DNA of 64,000 bases from Streptomyces sp. GKU 895 (GCA_002027195.1 MWJO01000023.1:26087-90086), one strand, 5' to 3'. Counted from the stretch's first letter, positions 37,610-48,284 are shown. Translations and numbers: made by a program. Notes: generated by a model from the sequence alone, not told the origin.

Positions 37610-37802
37610 CCGCTCCCCCTCGCAGTCGCCGCCAGTCAGCCACAGGATCGGACCGCGCAGCAAGGGTCCTGCACGCGCCGCTCCGCAAGGACTTCTCGGT
37701 GTCGCTGCGGCGTCGCGGACACACCGGTCGTACGGGCGGCCACGAGGTCCGTGACCGCCCGCCGACCGCCACAGCACACCCTGTTGGGCGGGGCTTGTCG
37801 GG

Positions 37803-38070
37803 TCAGGGCTTGCCGGAGTAGACGACGCCGACCAGGTTCTGGGCGGCAGGGCCCCACACCTGGTCGTACAGCGAGGTGATGACGCCGAGCGTGTGCAGCA
37901 GCCGAGCGGTCGCGGCACCGTAGGTGAGTTTCAGCTGGTTTGCGCGGGTGATGCTGCAGGCCTCGGAAGAGCACCCCGTTGACCAACTTCGGGTGATCCA
38001 CCCACTGGCTACCCGGCTGGCCGTCACCGGGGTAGAAGCGACTCGATCATGTGGCTTTCGAGCCTGTCTG
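37803..38070 (-). pseudogene. Broken gene of uncertain family
   Basis: Minus-strand pieces read FYPGDGQPGSQWVDHPKLVN and GVLFRGLQHHPRK, then after a shift LKLTYGAATARLLHTLGV and ITSLYDQVWGPAAQNLVGVV ending in YSGKP. The HPKLVNGVLFR segment is faintly like IS5-type transposases, but the rest is not. No start codon with a ribosome site is seen. Confidence 0.3.
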
Positions 38071-38155
38071 CGGCTGAGCGGCGTCTCATTCCCCAGCGCG
38101 ATGGGCAGCGGGTCTGGACTGACACCCGCTCAGTGGGACTTATCGGTGCCGGCGC

Positions 38156-39282
38156 TCAGTGCTGTGCGGCCCAGTGGGCGTCGTAGCCCCTCCACTGCGC
38201 GGCGGCCGTCAGCGGAACGACGGCGGGCGGCTCCGCCGAGGTGGTCAGCTCGATCCGCCGTCCTTCGGCCGACGAACGCAGGAGGGCGCTCATCGTCTCC
38301 AGCACGTGCAGGGCGAGGTCACCGTTCGCGCGGGGTGCTCGCAGCCGGCCCGCGGTCACGAAATCGAGCAGACCGAGGCCGCGTGCACCGTCCACGTAGC
38401 CCGCGGACGCGGGGAGCGGCTGCCACTGGGTGCCGCCGAGTTCGAAGAGGCGTACCTCACCGTCGAAGTGGTTCGGATCCGGGACGCCAGGGTTCCCGCG
38501 TCGCCGTGCACCTCGATCGGCACGGCTGTGGCGGCCACCCCGTCGAAGCTCGTCGTGATCGTCGTCAGAGTCCCGTTCACATGCTCGAGCACGCCCGCGA
38601 CATGGCTGTCGACCTCCACCGGTATCCGCTCGCCCGCGCGCGGGCCGGAGCCGATGACGCGCTCGCTCCGCAACCGGCTCGTGGCCCCGATCACGGCCCG
38701 TACCGGGCCCAGGAGGTGGATCAGGGACGTGAGGTAGTACGGCCCCATGTCCAGCAGCGGGCCACCCCCGGCGGAGTAGTAGAAGTCGGGGTGAGGGTGC
38801 CAGCGCTCGTGCCCCGCTGTGACCATCACGGCGGAGGCGAACTGGGGACGCCCAATGCTTCCCGCCGACACCGCCGCGCGCGCCGTCTGGATACCGGTGC
38901 CCAGTACGGTGTCCGGAGCGCATCCCACACCCACACCGGCCTGCGCTGCCGCCTCCAGCACGGCGCGAGCGGCAGGCAGGTCGGCGGCCAGCGGCTTCTC
39001 CCCGTAGACGTGCTTCCCATGGCCGATCGCGCCGAGGGCTATCTCGGAGTGGGCCGCGGGGACGGTGAGGTTCAGCACCGTGTCCACATCCGAACTGGTC
39101 AGCAACTCCTCGACGGACATGGCCCGCGCACCGGGCAGTTCGGCGGCGACCGCCGTCGACCGGGAGGCGTCGAGATCGGCGACCGCGGTGACGCGTACGG
39201 CGGGATGGCCGACGAGCGTGTCCAGGTACGCGCGGGAGATGACGCCGAGACCTACGACGCCGACGCGGTGCGCGTCGCCCAC
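38156..39282 (-). CDS. Gfo/Idh/MocA-family sugar oxidoreductase (frameshifted)
   Basis: NAD(P)-dependent oxidoreductase acting on sugars or polyols. The Rossmann motif is VGVVGLGVISRAYL, followed by the family block YGEKPLA (EKP motif). The C-terminal sheet (GGGPLLDMGPYYLTSLIHLL) carries the Asp-x-x-x-H/Y area. A -1 shift near 38495 moves the sense to the frame with NHFDGEVRLFELGG and the C-terminus LTAAAQWRGYDAHWAAQH. Total is about 375 residues. The GTG at 39282 follows AAGGGG and overlaps the ThuA gene by about 30 bases, so the two are one operon, divergent from the glycoside hydrolase run. Confidence 0.83.
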
Positions 39283-39962
39283 AGCATGCCCCTTTCGATG
39301 ATGGTGCGGACGTTCGGGTTCTCCAGAACGTCGAGGCTGTGTCCCGGTGTCGTCACCAGGACTCGCCCGGCACCCCACCGCCGGGTCCAGACCGCAGGCG
39401 AGGTCACCGGCCGGTGCCAGGGCTGCCACGGTCGGGCGGGATGGGTGGTGGTGGCCAGGACGTCGATCAGGTCGTCATGGAGCACCCAGTACTGCTCGGT
39501 GTGCAGCTCGAAGTCCTCGACGCCCGCGGTGACGGGGTGCTCCCGACCGAGGTCCGTGATGTCGATCCTGTGCGGCAGGTAGTTGTCCTCCTGAACGCCC
39601 CGGCGTTGACAGGGCTCCTTGCCCGGGTGAGTCGCGAACTGCCCTCCCACCAGGTGGAGATAGCCGGACGAGGCGCGGAACGAGTCGGCGATGCCGCCGT
39701 GCCAGCCGGTGAGGCCCGTGCCGGTTTCCACCGCCGCGCTCAGTCCCTCGAGCTGCTCACCGCTGATCTCCGACATCGTGACGCACTGCACGACGAGATC
39801 GGTGCGGGCCATCTCGGCGGCGTCGGCGTATACGTCGGTCGACTCCTCGACCCGGACGTCGTATCCGTTGCCGCGCAGGAAGGGCAGGAACAGCTCTGTG
39901 GCCCGAACCGGCTGGTGCCCCTCCCAACCGCCTCTGACGACCAGGGCCTTCTTCCGCGTCAT
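39252..39962 (-). CDS. ThuA-domain protein
   Basis: 236 residues, class-I glutamine-amidotransferase-like fold of the ThuA family, which is linked to trehalose and other sugar metabolism. Motifs are KALVVRGGWEGHQPVRATEL, TDLVVQCVTM, GTGLTGWHGGIADSFR, FELHTEQYWVLHDD and WGAGRVLVTTPGHSLDVLEN. Between HPGKEP and EDNYLPHRI the residues CQRRGVQ look wrong; reading one base over gives VNAGAF, so a compensating pair of indels is likely. It precedes and overlaps the Gfo/Idh/MocA gene. Such pairs often serve disaccharide or uronate catabolism. Confidence 0.88.
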   Translation of the reverse strand: MTRKKALVVRGGWEGHQPVRATELFLPFLRGNGYDVRVEESTDVYADAAEMARTDLVVQCVTMSEISGEQLEGLSAAVETGTGLTGWHGGIADSFRASSGYLHLVGGQFATHPGKEPCQRRGVQEDNYLPHRIDITDLGREHPVTAGVEDFELHTEQYWVLHDDLIDVLATTTHPARPWQPWHRPVTSPAVWTRRWGAGRVLVTTPGHSLDVLENPNVRTIIERGMLWATRTASAS

Positions 39963-40039
39963 CTCGTGCCTACTCGTGTCTTCTCAAGCCGCAGTCTTGA
40001 GACTTGAGGTTGAAGATCGGCGCACCCACTATGCGTCAG

Positions 40040-40215
40040 GCACTTGCCCACAGGGAAGAGCCACCGAATTACGTGCAGCAGTGCCATCCGCTCGTCGCAC
40101 GTGAGCCGCCCGAGCAGGTCGCCGGCGCGCCCGTCGATCGGCTGCACCGGGTCGCGGAACGGATTCCGGGCGGCGGGCAGGACGAAGAACCCACGAGGAG
40201 GACGCTGAGGCAGGC
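40040..40215 (-). pseudogene. N-terminal remnant of a GH3 glycosidase
   Basis: The minus strand reads NPFRDPVQPIDGRAGDLLGR, then LTCDERMALLH, after which similarity stops. This is the usual opening of Streptomyces GH3 beta-glucosidases/xylosidases (FRDPxxPxxxRVxDLLxRLTxxEKxALL). The catalytic domain is missing. A LacI-type palindrome lies just upstream on this strand, suggesting that the lost gene was under the same control as the plus-strand glycosidases. Confidence 0.5.
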
Positions 40216-40227
40216 TGATTGCGGCTA

Positions 40228-40241
40228 TCGAAGCGCTTCGA
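40228..40241. promoter_or_regulatory. LacI-family operator palindrome 1
   Basis: TCGAAGCGCTTCGA is a perfect 14-bp palindrome with the central CG-type core of LacI/GalR-family operators. It lies between the divergent GH3 remnant/ThuA side and the glycosidase operon. A related site lies 119 bases away. Confidence 0.65.
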
Positions 40242-40348
40242 CATTTGCACTGCCGTGACGGACTGTCAACGGCCTGAGCCAAAGAGATTTTCTTGATGCA
40301 GGCCCTCTTGTCTCGCAAGAGACGTGTCATTAACGTTCCCGGCCAGGT

Positions 40349-40358
40349 GAAGCGCTTC
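40349..40358. promoter_or_regulatory. LacI-family operator palindrome 2
   Basis: GAAGCGCTTC is a perfect 10-bp palindrome; the wider site (40347-40360) matches operator 1 at 12 of 14 positions. It lies about 285 bases upstream of the GH42 start. Two spaced sites allow looping repression. No LacI-family gene is in the window. Confidence 0.55.
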
Positions 40359-40643
40359 GACGATCGGGAAGGAAGGGCCTCCGCCTTGAGTGACGGTGAT
40401 CTGCTGACGCCCGTACCGCTGCTGATCATCCGCCCGTTCGGACAGAAGCACTTCCGCACCGGTGTGCTCTCGGGAGCGATCAGAACGTGAACCGGCCGAC
40501 CGTCTGCATCCTCGACCCGCGACCGGGAGCGGCTCCGCCCGCTCACGCCCCGCTGCCGGAGCGGAGCCGCTCCCTCACCACCGTCAGGAGGGCCGGAGCA
40601 GTAGCCCGGCACGTGCCGAGTCCCTTCTTCCCGAGGACCAGTC

Positions 40644-42630
40644 ATGACCACGCGCAGCCTGACCGACCGCCTGGGCGGCCTCGCCTTCGGCGGTGACTAC
40701 AACCCCGAGCAGTGGGACGAACCGGTCTGGAAGGAGGACGACGCGCTGATGCGCCGGGCCAGGGTCAACCTGGCCACCGTCGGCGTCTTCTCCTGGGCCC
40801 TGCTGGAACCGGACGAGGGCCGCTACGACTTCGCCTGGCTCGACGCCCACCTAGACCGCCTGCACGCCAACGGCGTGGCCGTCGACCTCGCCACCCCGAC
40901 CGCGTCTCCGCCGCCCTGGTTCACCCTGGCCCACCCCGACGCGCTTCCGGTCACCCCGGACGGCACCCGCCTCACCCACGGCAGCCGCGACACCTACTGC
41001 CTCACAGCGCCCGCCTACCGCGGCGCGGCCCGCCGGATCGCCTCCGCCCTGGCCGAACGCTACGCAGAGCACCCCGCCATCGCCCTGTGGCACGTCCACA
41101 ACGAGTACGGCACGCTCTGCTACTGCGACCACACCGCCGTCGCCTTCCGGGGGTGGCTGCGCGCGCGCCACGGCTCGCTGGACGCCCTCAACGAAGCGTG
41201 GGGAACAGCCTTCTGGAGCCAGCGCTACACCTCCTGGGAGCAAGTGCTGCCGCCGCGCGCGACGCAGTGGCACAAGAACCCCGGCCAGACACTGGACTTC
41301 CGCCGCTTCTGGTCCGACCAGATCATCGCCGCCTACCGCGAACAACGCGACGCGATCCGCGCGCACAGCGACCGCCCGGTGACGACCAACCTGATGCTCC
41401 CCGCCTACCAGAACGTCGACCTGTGGGCCCTGGCCCGCGAACTGGACGTCGTCACGTCCGACCAGTATCCGAGCGCCCCCGGTCTGGACGCCGCCGCCGA
41501 CGCCGCCTTCCACGCCGACCGCGCCCGCTCGCTGGGCGGCGGCCGGCCCTGGCTGCTGATGGAACAGGGCACCAGCACCGTCTACGACAGCGACCGGGTC
41601 CTGTCCAAGGAGCCCGGGGACATCCTGCGCCACACCCTCGGTCACATCGCGCGCGGTTCGGAAGGAGCCTTGTTCTTCCAGTGGCGGCAGTCCCGCTTCG
41701 GCGCCGAGACGTGGCACTCGGCGATGGTCCCGCACGCGGGGCCGGACAGCCGCATCTTCCGTGAGGTCGCGCACGTCGGCGAGGCCGTCGCCCGGCTCGG
41801 CGAGCTGGCGGGATCGACGGTCACCGCTTCGGTGGCGGTCCTGCACGACGCGGACGCCTGGTGGGCGCTCGGCGTGGACGGCCTGCCCTCGGCGGACCTC
41901 GACTACCACGCCGCACTTGGTCGGGCGCACCGGGCGCTGTGGGACGCCGGCGTCACCGTCGACTTCGCGCACCCCGAGCACGACTTGAGCCGCTTCCCGC
42001 TCGTCATCGCGCCGGCTCTGTTCCTCCTGTCCGACACGGCGGCCGAGAATCTGCGCCGTTACGTCGCCGACGGCGGGACGCTCCTCGTCCAGCACGCGAG
42101 CGGATATGTCGACGAGCAGCTGCACGCCCGCCTCAGCGGCTACCCCGCCGAGCCGCTGCGCGAGGCACTGGGCATCCGTGTCGAGGAGTACCGGCCACTG
42201 CGGCGGGACGAGCGGATCGCCCTGTCGGACGGATCGCACGGCACCGTCTGGAGCGAGTCACTACGCGCCGAAGGTGCGGACACGCTCGCCGCCTACGCCG
42301 AGGGCATGCTCGCCGGTGACCCGGCGCTGACCCGCCACCACTTCGGCACCGGAACGGGCTGGTACCTCTCGACCCGCCTGGACGGCGCCGGCTACGCCGC
42401 CCTGGTCGCCCGGCTGCTCGACGAGGCGAGGGTGGGTCCCGAGGCGCCGGGCCTGCCCGCTCAGGTCGAGGCCGTCCACCGACGCGCCCCGGACGGCCGC
42501 AGCTGGCGCGTCCTCGATCAACCACCGCCCCGAACCCGTGCCCCTGCCCGAGCCCGCCCACGACGTGCTCACAGGCATCACCGTGTCCGAACTGCCGCCC
42601 GGCGGCTGCGCGGTGCTCCGGATCACCTGA
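40644..42630 (+). CDS. GH42 beta-galactosidase (C-terminus frameshifted)
   Basis: Intracellular GH42 enzyme, about 660 residues, hydrolysing beta-galactosides or alpha-L-arabinopyranosides. The start reads LGGLAFGGDYNPEQW, typical of the family. The acid/base is E154 in WHVHNEYG and the nucleophile about E307 in LLMEQGTST. A trimerisation/beta-sandwich region follows. After GRSWRV the frame shifts by +1 (or -2) near 42515; the natural C-terminus continues as INHRPEPVPLPEPAHD and GCAVLRIT to the TGA at 42628-42630. Because of the shift, the raw frame runs on into the GH36 gene. First gene of the plus-strand glycosidase run, downstream of two LacI-type sites. Confidence 0.9.
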
Positions 42631-42701
42631 CCCCCGCCCATTGCTTCCCTCCTCACCGCTGGGGCCCGACCTACACGCCTCTCCCCCACCGAAAGGCCAC
42701 C

Positions 42702-44843
42702 ATGACCAGCGCACCGCAGACCCTCCGATGGGGACACGCCGCCCTGGAGGTCGAGATCGACGTCGGCGAGGACGGCACCGCCCGCCTCACCCGCATCGGC
42801 CTCCCCGGCGGGACACCCCCCGAGCGGCGCAACTGGCCTCCGCTGCCCCTGCTGGAGGTCACGGCCGCGGGGCACGGCCGCGCCTGGTCGGGCGGGCGGC
42901 TCATCGACTCCTACGTCGGCGGACGGCTGCGCCACCGCGCGCACCGCGTCTCCCGCGACGGTGACTGGCACGTACTGACCGTCGAACTCCGCGACCCCGA
43001 AACCGGGCTCGTCGCGGAGGTGACCTACCGCTCGCCGGACGGCGTGCCCGTGCTGCGCAGCGAGGTGGTGCTGCGCAACGGCGGGCAGGCCGCGCTGTAC
43101 CTGGAGTCGGTCTCGTCCCTGGTCGTGGGGTGCCTCGCGGACGGCTCGGAGGCCATCGGAGGCGCGGACCTGTTGTGGGCGGAGAACGACTGGGTCGCCG
43201 AGTGCCGCTGGCAGCGCCGGCCGATGCGGGTGACCTCACCGATGCTGAGCGACCGCGTCGTCGTCTACGACAACGGCAAGGGCGAGTTCACGCAGACCGG
43301 CCGGGGCGTGTGGTCCAGCTGCGGCCGCCTGCCCATGGGCGGCCTCACCGACCGCGACTCGGGCCTCACCTGGCTGTGGCAGATCGAGCACAACGGCGGC
43401 GGCTGGCACTGGGAGTGCGGCGAACGCGACCAGCTCGCCTACCTGGCCCTGTTCGGCCCCACCGACACCCACCACGGCTGGCGCCAACCCCTGCAGCCCG
43501 GCGGCGAGTTCCACACCGTACCCGTCGCCCTGGCCCTCAGCGCCGACGGAGGCCCGGACGACGCGTTCGCCGCGCTGACCCGTTACCGCCGCACAGCCCG
43601 CCGCCCGCACTCCGATCACCGGCAACTCCCCGTCATCTTCAACGACTACATGAACTGCCTGATGGGCGACCCGACCACGGAGAAACTGCTGCCGCTGATC
43701 GACGCGGCGGCCGAAGCGGGCGCGGAGTACTTCGTCATCGACGCCGGCTGGTACGACGACGAGAACGGCGGCTGGTGGGACAGCGTCGGCGCCTGGGAGC
43801 CGGCCGCCTCCCGGTTCCCCGGAGAGCGCGGGATCCACGAGGTGCTGGACCGCATCCGCGAGCGCGGCATGGTGCCCGGCCTGTGGCTGGAGCCCGAGGT
43901 GATCGGCGTACGCAGCCCCATGGCCAAGGCCCTCCCGGACGAGGCGTTCTTCCGCCGCGACGGCGTGCGCGTCACCGAGACCGGCCGCCACCACCTGGAC
44001 CTGCGTCATCCAGCCGCTCGGGCCCATCTGGACCAGGTCGTGGACCGTCTGGTCGGCGAGTGGGGCGTGGGCTACCTCAAGCTCGACCACAACATCGACC
44101 CGGGCTCCGGCACCAGCGCCCACCCCGGCGAGACCCCGGCCGCCGGGCTGCTCGGCCACAACCGCGCCCAACTGGACTGGCTCGACGGCATCCTGGACCG
44201 CTACCCGCACCTGGTGCTGGAGAACTGCTCCTCCGGAGGCATGCGTTGGGACTACGCACTGCTGTCGCGCCTGCAACTGCAGTCCACCAGCGACCAGCAA
44301 AACCTCCAGCTGTACGCTCCGATCGCCGCCTCGGCGCCCACCGCCGTCACCCCCGAACAGGGCGCCGTCTGGGCCTACCCGCTGCCGGAGGACTCCCTCG
44401 ACGAGGTCGCCTTCACCATGGCGAGCGCACTCCTGGGCCGCATCCACCTCTCCGGGCTGCTCCCGGATCTGCGGCCCGAGGCCCGGGCCCTGGTTCATGA
44501 GGCCGTCACCGTGTACAAGGCCATCCGTGCCGACCTGCCCCAGGCCGTCCCCACCTGGCCGCTCGGCCTGCCCGCCTGGGACGACACGTGGCTCGCCCTG
44601 GCCCTGCGCACCCCGGACACCACCTACCTCACCGTGTGGCGCCGCCCCGGCGGCGCGCCCACCATGGCCCTCCCCCTGCCTCACCTCCGCGGCTCCACCG
44701 CTCACGTCGACGTCCTCTACCCCACCGCGAGCCAGGCCGTCGCCGCCTGGAACCCCGATGCCGCCGACCTCACGCTGACGCTGCCCACAGCTCCGTCCGC
44801 CGTGCTGCTCCGCCTCACCCCCACGGCGCCGGACGCCCCCTGA
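42702..44843 (+). CDS. GH36 alpha-galactosidase
   Basis: About 713 residues. The N-terminal beta-sandwich is followed by the GH36 barrel with NDYMNCLMGDPTTEKLLPLI, WLEPEVIG and the nucleophile D462 in YLKLDHNID. The acid/base D531 is in STSDQQN. The Cys-Ser-Ser-Gly-Gly block (ENCSSGGMRWD) is diagnostic. GAAAGG upstream of the ATG at 42702 fixes the start. It removes alpha-1,6-galactose from galactomannan or raffinose-type oligosaccharides. It lies 71 bases after GH42 in the same operon. The long frame reading through from GH42 is an artefact of the frameshift. Confidence 0.95.
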   Translation: MTSAPQTLRWGHAALEVEIDVGEDGTARLTRIGLPGGTPPERRNWPPLPLLEVTAAGHGRAWSGGRLIDSYVGGRLRHRAHRVSRDGDWHVLTVELRDPETGLVAEVTYRSPDGVPVLRSEVVLRNGGQAALYLESVSSLVVGCLADGSEAIGGADLLWAENDWVAECRWQRRPMRVTSPMLSDRVVVYDNGKGEFTQTGRGVWSSCGRLPMGGLTDRDSGLTWLWQIEHNGGGWHWECGERDQLAYLALFGPTDTHHGWRQPLQPGGEFHTVPVALALSADGGPDDAFAALTRYRRTARRPHSDHRQLPVIFNDYMNCLMGDPTTEKLLPLIDAAAEAGAEYFVIDAGWYDDENGGWWDSVGAWEPAASRFPGERGIHEVLDRIRERGMVPGLWLEPEVIGVRSPMAKALPDEAFFRRDGVRVTETGRHHLDLRHPAARAHLDQVVDRLVGEWGVGYLKLDHNIDPGSGTSAHPGETPAAGLLGHNRAQLDWLDGILDRYPHLVLENCSSGGMRWDYALLSRLQLQSTSDQQNLQLYAPIAASAPTAVTPEQGAVWAYPLPEDSLDEVAFTMASALLGRIHLSGLLPDLRPEARALVHEAVTVYKAIRADLPQAVPTWPLGLPAWDDTWLALALRTPDTTYLTVWRRPGGAPTMALPLPHLRGSTAHVDVLYPTASQAVAAWNPDAADLTLTLPTAPSAVLLRLTPTAPDAP

Positions 44844-44894
44844 ACCGCCGGTGCCACCTGACAACGACCCGCTGAAGGAAAGGGACTTGACCCC

Positions 44895-46406
44895 ATGTCA
44901 GACATACGGCGGGCGGACGCCACCATGACCAACCCCGTGATCCCCGGCTTCCACCCGGACCCCAGCGTCTGCCGCGTGGGCGACGACTACTATCTCGTCT
45001 GCTCCAGCTTCGAGTACTTCCCCGGCATCCCCGTCTTCCACAGCCGGGACCTGATGCACTGGACACAGATCGGCAACGCCCTGGACCGGCCGGCCCAACT
45101 GCGCCTGCCGGCCGCCATGCCGTCCTCCGGCGGGATCTACGCCCCCACCCTGCGCCACCACGACGGACGTTTCTGGCTGATCGTCACCAACGTGGCCGAC
45201 GGCGAGGGCACCCTGCTGTTCACCGCCACCGACCCGGCCGGGCCCTGGTCCGACCCGATCCGGCTGCCCGAGGTGAAAGGCATCGACCCGGACCTCGCCT
45301 GGGACGAGGACGGCACCTGCTGGTGCACGGTCGCCGGAGGCGCGCAGGTCCGTATCAACCCGTACACCGGCGAGACGTCCAGACCCGCGCACCAGGTGTG
45401 GGCCGGCACCCCGGGCGCTCAGGCGCCGGAAGCCCCGCATCTCTACCACATCGGCGCCTACTGGTACCTGCTCATCGCCGAGGGGGGCACCGAGCGCGGC
45501 CACGCCGTCTCGATCGCCCGCGGGCGCACGCCCACCGGCCCGTTCGAGCCGTGCCCGCGCAATCCGGTCCTCACCCACCGCGGCACCCACCACCCCATCC
45601 AGAACACCGGGCACGCCGACCTGGTCCAAGGCCCCGACGGCACTTGGTGGTTGGTGCTGCTGGGGGTCCGCCCGCGCGGTGGTACGCCCGGCTGGCACGT
45701 GCTGGGGCGCGAGACGTTCCTCGCACCGGTGTCGTGGGTGGACGACTGGCCCGTCGTCGGCGAGGTGACGTCCGTTCTGCCCGCACCGGCATGGCCGCTC
45801 GTGCCCGGCCCGGCCGAGCAAGTACGGGACGACTTCGACCTGAGCGAGCTGCGGCCGCAGTGGATCTCCGTACGCGACCGTCCCGCCGAGCACTTCACCA
45901 CCAAGGAACGGCCCGGCTGGCTGACCCTGCGGGCCCGCGGCGCCTCACTGGACGAGCCGGACGTCGTCTTCGCCGGCCGCCGTCAGCAGCACCTGTCCTG
46001 CCGGGTACGCACCCGGATCGACCCCGCCGAAGGGCGCGGTGGCCTCGCCGTCCGTCTGGACGAGGAGCATCACTACGAGATCGAGGCGGCCGAGGGCCAG
46101 GTACGCGTCCTGAGCCGCGTGGGACCGTTCCGCACCGTCGTGGCGGCCCATCCCGTGCCCCCCGGGCCCGTGGTTCTGCGCCTCGACGTCTCCGACGCCC
46201 CTTCCAACGGCCCCCGCACCGGCCCCGACGTCCTCACGTTCGGCGTCGAGAAGCAGGACGGCACCTTCCTCCCGCTCGGCGCACTCGACGGCCGCTACCT
46301 GTCCACCGAGGTGGCAGGCGGCTTCACCGGACGGGTCATCGGCCTGTACGCGGCAGCGGGCACCGTGCACTTCGACTGGTGCGACTACGAGCCGCTCTCC
46401 CCCTGA
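44895..46406 (+). CDS. GH43 beta-xylosidase / alpha-L-arabinofuranosidase
   Basis: 503 residues. Five-bladed propeller with the catalytic base Asp in PGFHPDPSVCRVG, the pKa-modulating Asp in KGIDPDLAWDEDG and the acid Glu in APEAPHLYHIG. A C-terminal beta-sandwich (GH43_C2/DUF1349-like, DDFDLSELRPQWISVRDRPA) completes the subfamily that includes xylosidases and arabinofuranosidases. No signal peptide, so it acts on imported oligosaccharides. Start: ATG at 44895 after AAGGAAAGG; a Met ten codons later is an alternative. Third gene of the operon. Confidence 0.94.
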   Translation: MSDIRRADATMTNPVIPGFHPDPSVCRVGDDYYLVCSSFEYFPGIPVFHSRDLMHWTQIGNALDRPAQLRLPAAMPSSGGIYAPTLRHHDGRFWLIVTNVADGEGTLLFTATDPAGPWSDPIRLPEVKGIDPDLAWDEDGTCWCTVAGGAQVRINPYTGETSRPAHQVWAGTPGAQAPEAPHLYHIGAYWYLLIAEGGTERGHAVSIARGRTPTGPFEPCPRNPVLTHRGTHHPIQNTGHADLVQGPDGTWWLVLLGVRPRGGTPGWHVLGRETFLAPVSWVDDWPVVGEVTSVLPAPAWPLVPGPAEQVRDDFDLSELRPQWISVRDRPAEHFTTKERPGWLTLRARGASLDEPDVVFAGRRQQHLSCRVRTRIDPAEGRGGLAVRLDEEHHYEIEAAEGQVRVLSRVGPFRTVVAAHPVPPGPVVLRLDVSDAPSNGPRTGPDVLTFGVEKQDGTFLPLGALDGRYLSTEVAGGFTGRVIGLYAAAGTVHFDWCDYEPLSP

Positions 46407-46521
46407 ACCGGCGCGGCGAGCCGAGACACCACACCTCGAATTCCGCCAACGCCCCCCTTGCTGTCTGCCGCTCCATCCCCCCACGGGCGGAACCCGCTCG
46501 GCCAACACAGGAAGGTCAGAG

Positions 46522-48275
46522 ATGAAGGGAACGCACCACCCCTCCGACCAGCGCAGAGTCGGCCCCCGCCGGGTGCTGGGTCTGCTGCTGGCGCTGGTCG
46601 CCGCGATCGGACTGACCGGCACCACCGCGTTCGCCGTACCGTCCCACGAGGGCACGTACGCGGCGACGAAGAGCATCGCGCCCGGTCCGATGGGCACAGT
46701 GGCCGCGATGCAACCCAGCTGGAACCTCGGCAACACCCTGGACGCCATCCCCGACGAGACGTCCTGGGGCAACCCCCCGGTCACCAAGGCCCTGTTCGAC
46801 ACCATCAAGTCCCAGGGCTTCCGCAGCGTCCGGATCCCGGTGACGTGGACGGACCACCAGTCCTCCACCGCCCCCTACACGATCGACGCGCGATGGATGA
46901 CCCGCGTCAAGCAGGTGGTCGACTGGGCCCTGTCCGACGGTCTCTACGTCGTGATCAACGTCCATCACGACTCGTGGCAGTGGATCGCCGACATGCCCAC
47001 CGACCATGACGGCGTCCTGGCCCGTTTCAAGGCCTCCTGGACCCAGATCGCCGCCACGTTCAAGGACTCCCCGCAGAAGCTGCTCTTCGAGAGCAACAAC
47101 GAGCCGCAGTTCAACAACACCACCGACGCGCAAGGCATCCAGTACAACGACGAACTGAACACCGCCTTCCACGGCGTGGTGCGCCAGTCCGGCGGCAACA
47201 ACGCGACCCGCCTGCTCATCCTGCCCAGCCTGCACACCAACTCCGGCCAGGTCTTCCTGGACGCCCTGGTGAGCAAGATGAAGTCGCTCAACGATCCCAA
47301 CCTCGTGGCCACCGTGCACTACTACAGCTGGTACCCGTTCAGCGTGAACATCGCCGGCGGTACCCAGTTCGACGCCACCGCCCAGAAAGACCTGACCGAC
47401 AACTTCGCCCGCCTCCGCGACACCCTCGTCTCCAAGGGAATCCCCGTCTACCTGGGTGAGTACGGCCTGTTGTCGTACCCCGACCAGTTCCAGCCCGCGC
47501 GCGTGTCGAACGCGGCGAGGCACTGAAGTACTTCGAGATGTTCGGGTACGAGGCCCGCGCCTCCGGGGTGACCACGGCCCTGTGGGATGCCTACAACTTC
47601 CTGAACCGCTCCACGCTGCAATGGCGTGACCCCGAGCTGATCAATTTGATCAAGTCGAGCTGGACCACCCGCTCGGGCACCGCCTCCTCGGACCGTGTCT
47701 TCCTCGCCAAGTCGACTGCCATCACCGCCAGGACACTCACCCTCAACCCGAACGGCACCACCTTCCGCGGCCTGTGGCAGGGCGGCAAAGAGCTCGTCAG
47801 GGGCCGGGACTACACCGTCTCCGGCAACCAGCTCACGCTCACCGCCACCGCGCTGACCCGGCTCGCCGGCGACCGCGCCTACGGGGTCAACGCGACCATC
47901 GAGGCTCGCTTCTCCCGGGGTCTGCCTTGGAAGATCCACGTGACCACGTACGACAGGCCGGTGCTCTCCGACGCGACCGGTGACGCCGGCGGTCTCACCA
48001 TTCCCACCCAGTACCGCGGTGACCAACTGGCCACCATGGAGGCCACGTACGCGGACGGCAGCAATGCCGGCCCGACCAACTGGACGCCTTACCAGGAGTT
48101 CAACGAGGCCTTCTCCCCCGACTATTCGGGCAACGGGCTCCTGCTCACCTCCAAGTTCGTCACCTCACTGCGTGACGACACCCAGGCGACGCTCGTCTTC
48201 CACTTCTGGAGCGGAGCCACCGTGACGTACCACGTGACGAAGACCGCAGGCTCGGTGACCGGAACCGTCGCCTGA
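46522..48275 (+). CDS. Secreted GH5 cellulase with CBM_X2-like domain (frameshifted)
   Basis: AGGAAGG before the ATG leads to a signal peptide (RRVLGLLLALVAAIGLTGTT). The GH5 barrel has AAMQPSWNLGNTLDA, INVHHDSWQWIADM, acid/base Glu in FESNNEPQF and nucleophile Glu in VYLGEYGLLS. Near 47505 a net -1 shift moves the sense to VERGEALKYFEMFGYEARAS. An X2-type module (TLTLNPNGTTFRGLW, then GRDYTVSGNQLTLTA) and a C-terminal beta domain follow. About 583 residues in total. It is the only exported enzyme of the plus-strand run, so it would release the oligosaccharides that the upstream GH42/36/43 trim. A strong terminator follows. Confidence 0.88.
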
Positions 48276-48284
48276 CCCTCCCCC

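Noticed and set aside
40644..44843. A single bifunctional GH42-GH36 enzyme
   Set aside because: Each part has its own start and natural end; the read-through depends on a frameshift near 42515.
43236..44864. 542-codon minus-strand frame opposite GH36
   Set aside because: Composition is a shadow of the alpha-galactosidase; no motif or ribosome site.
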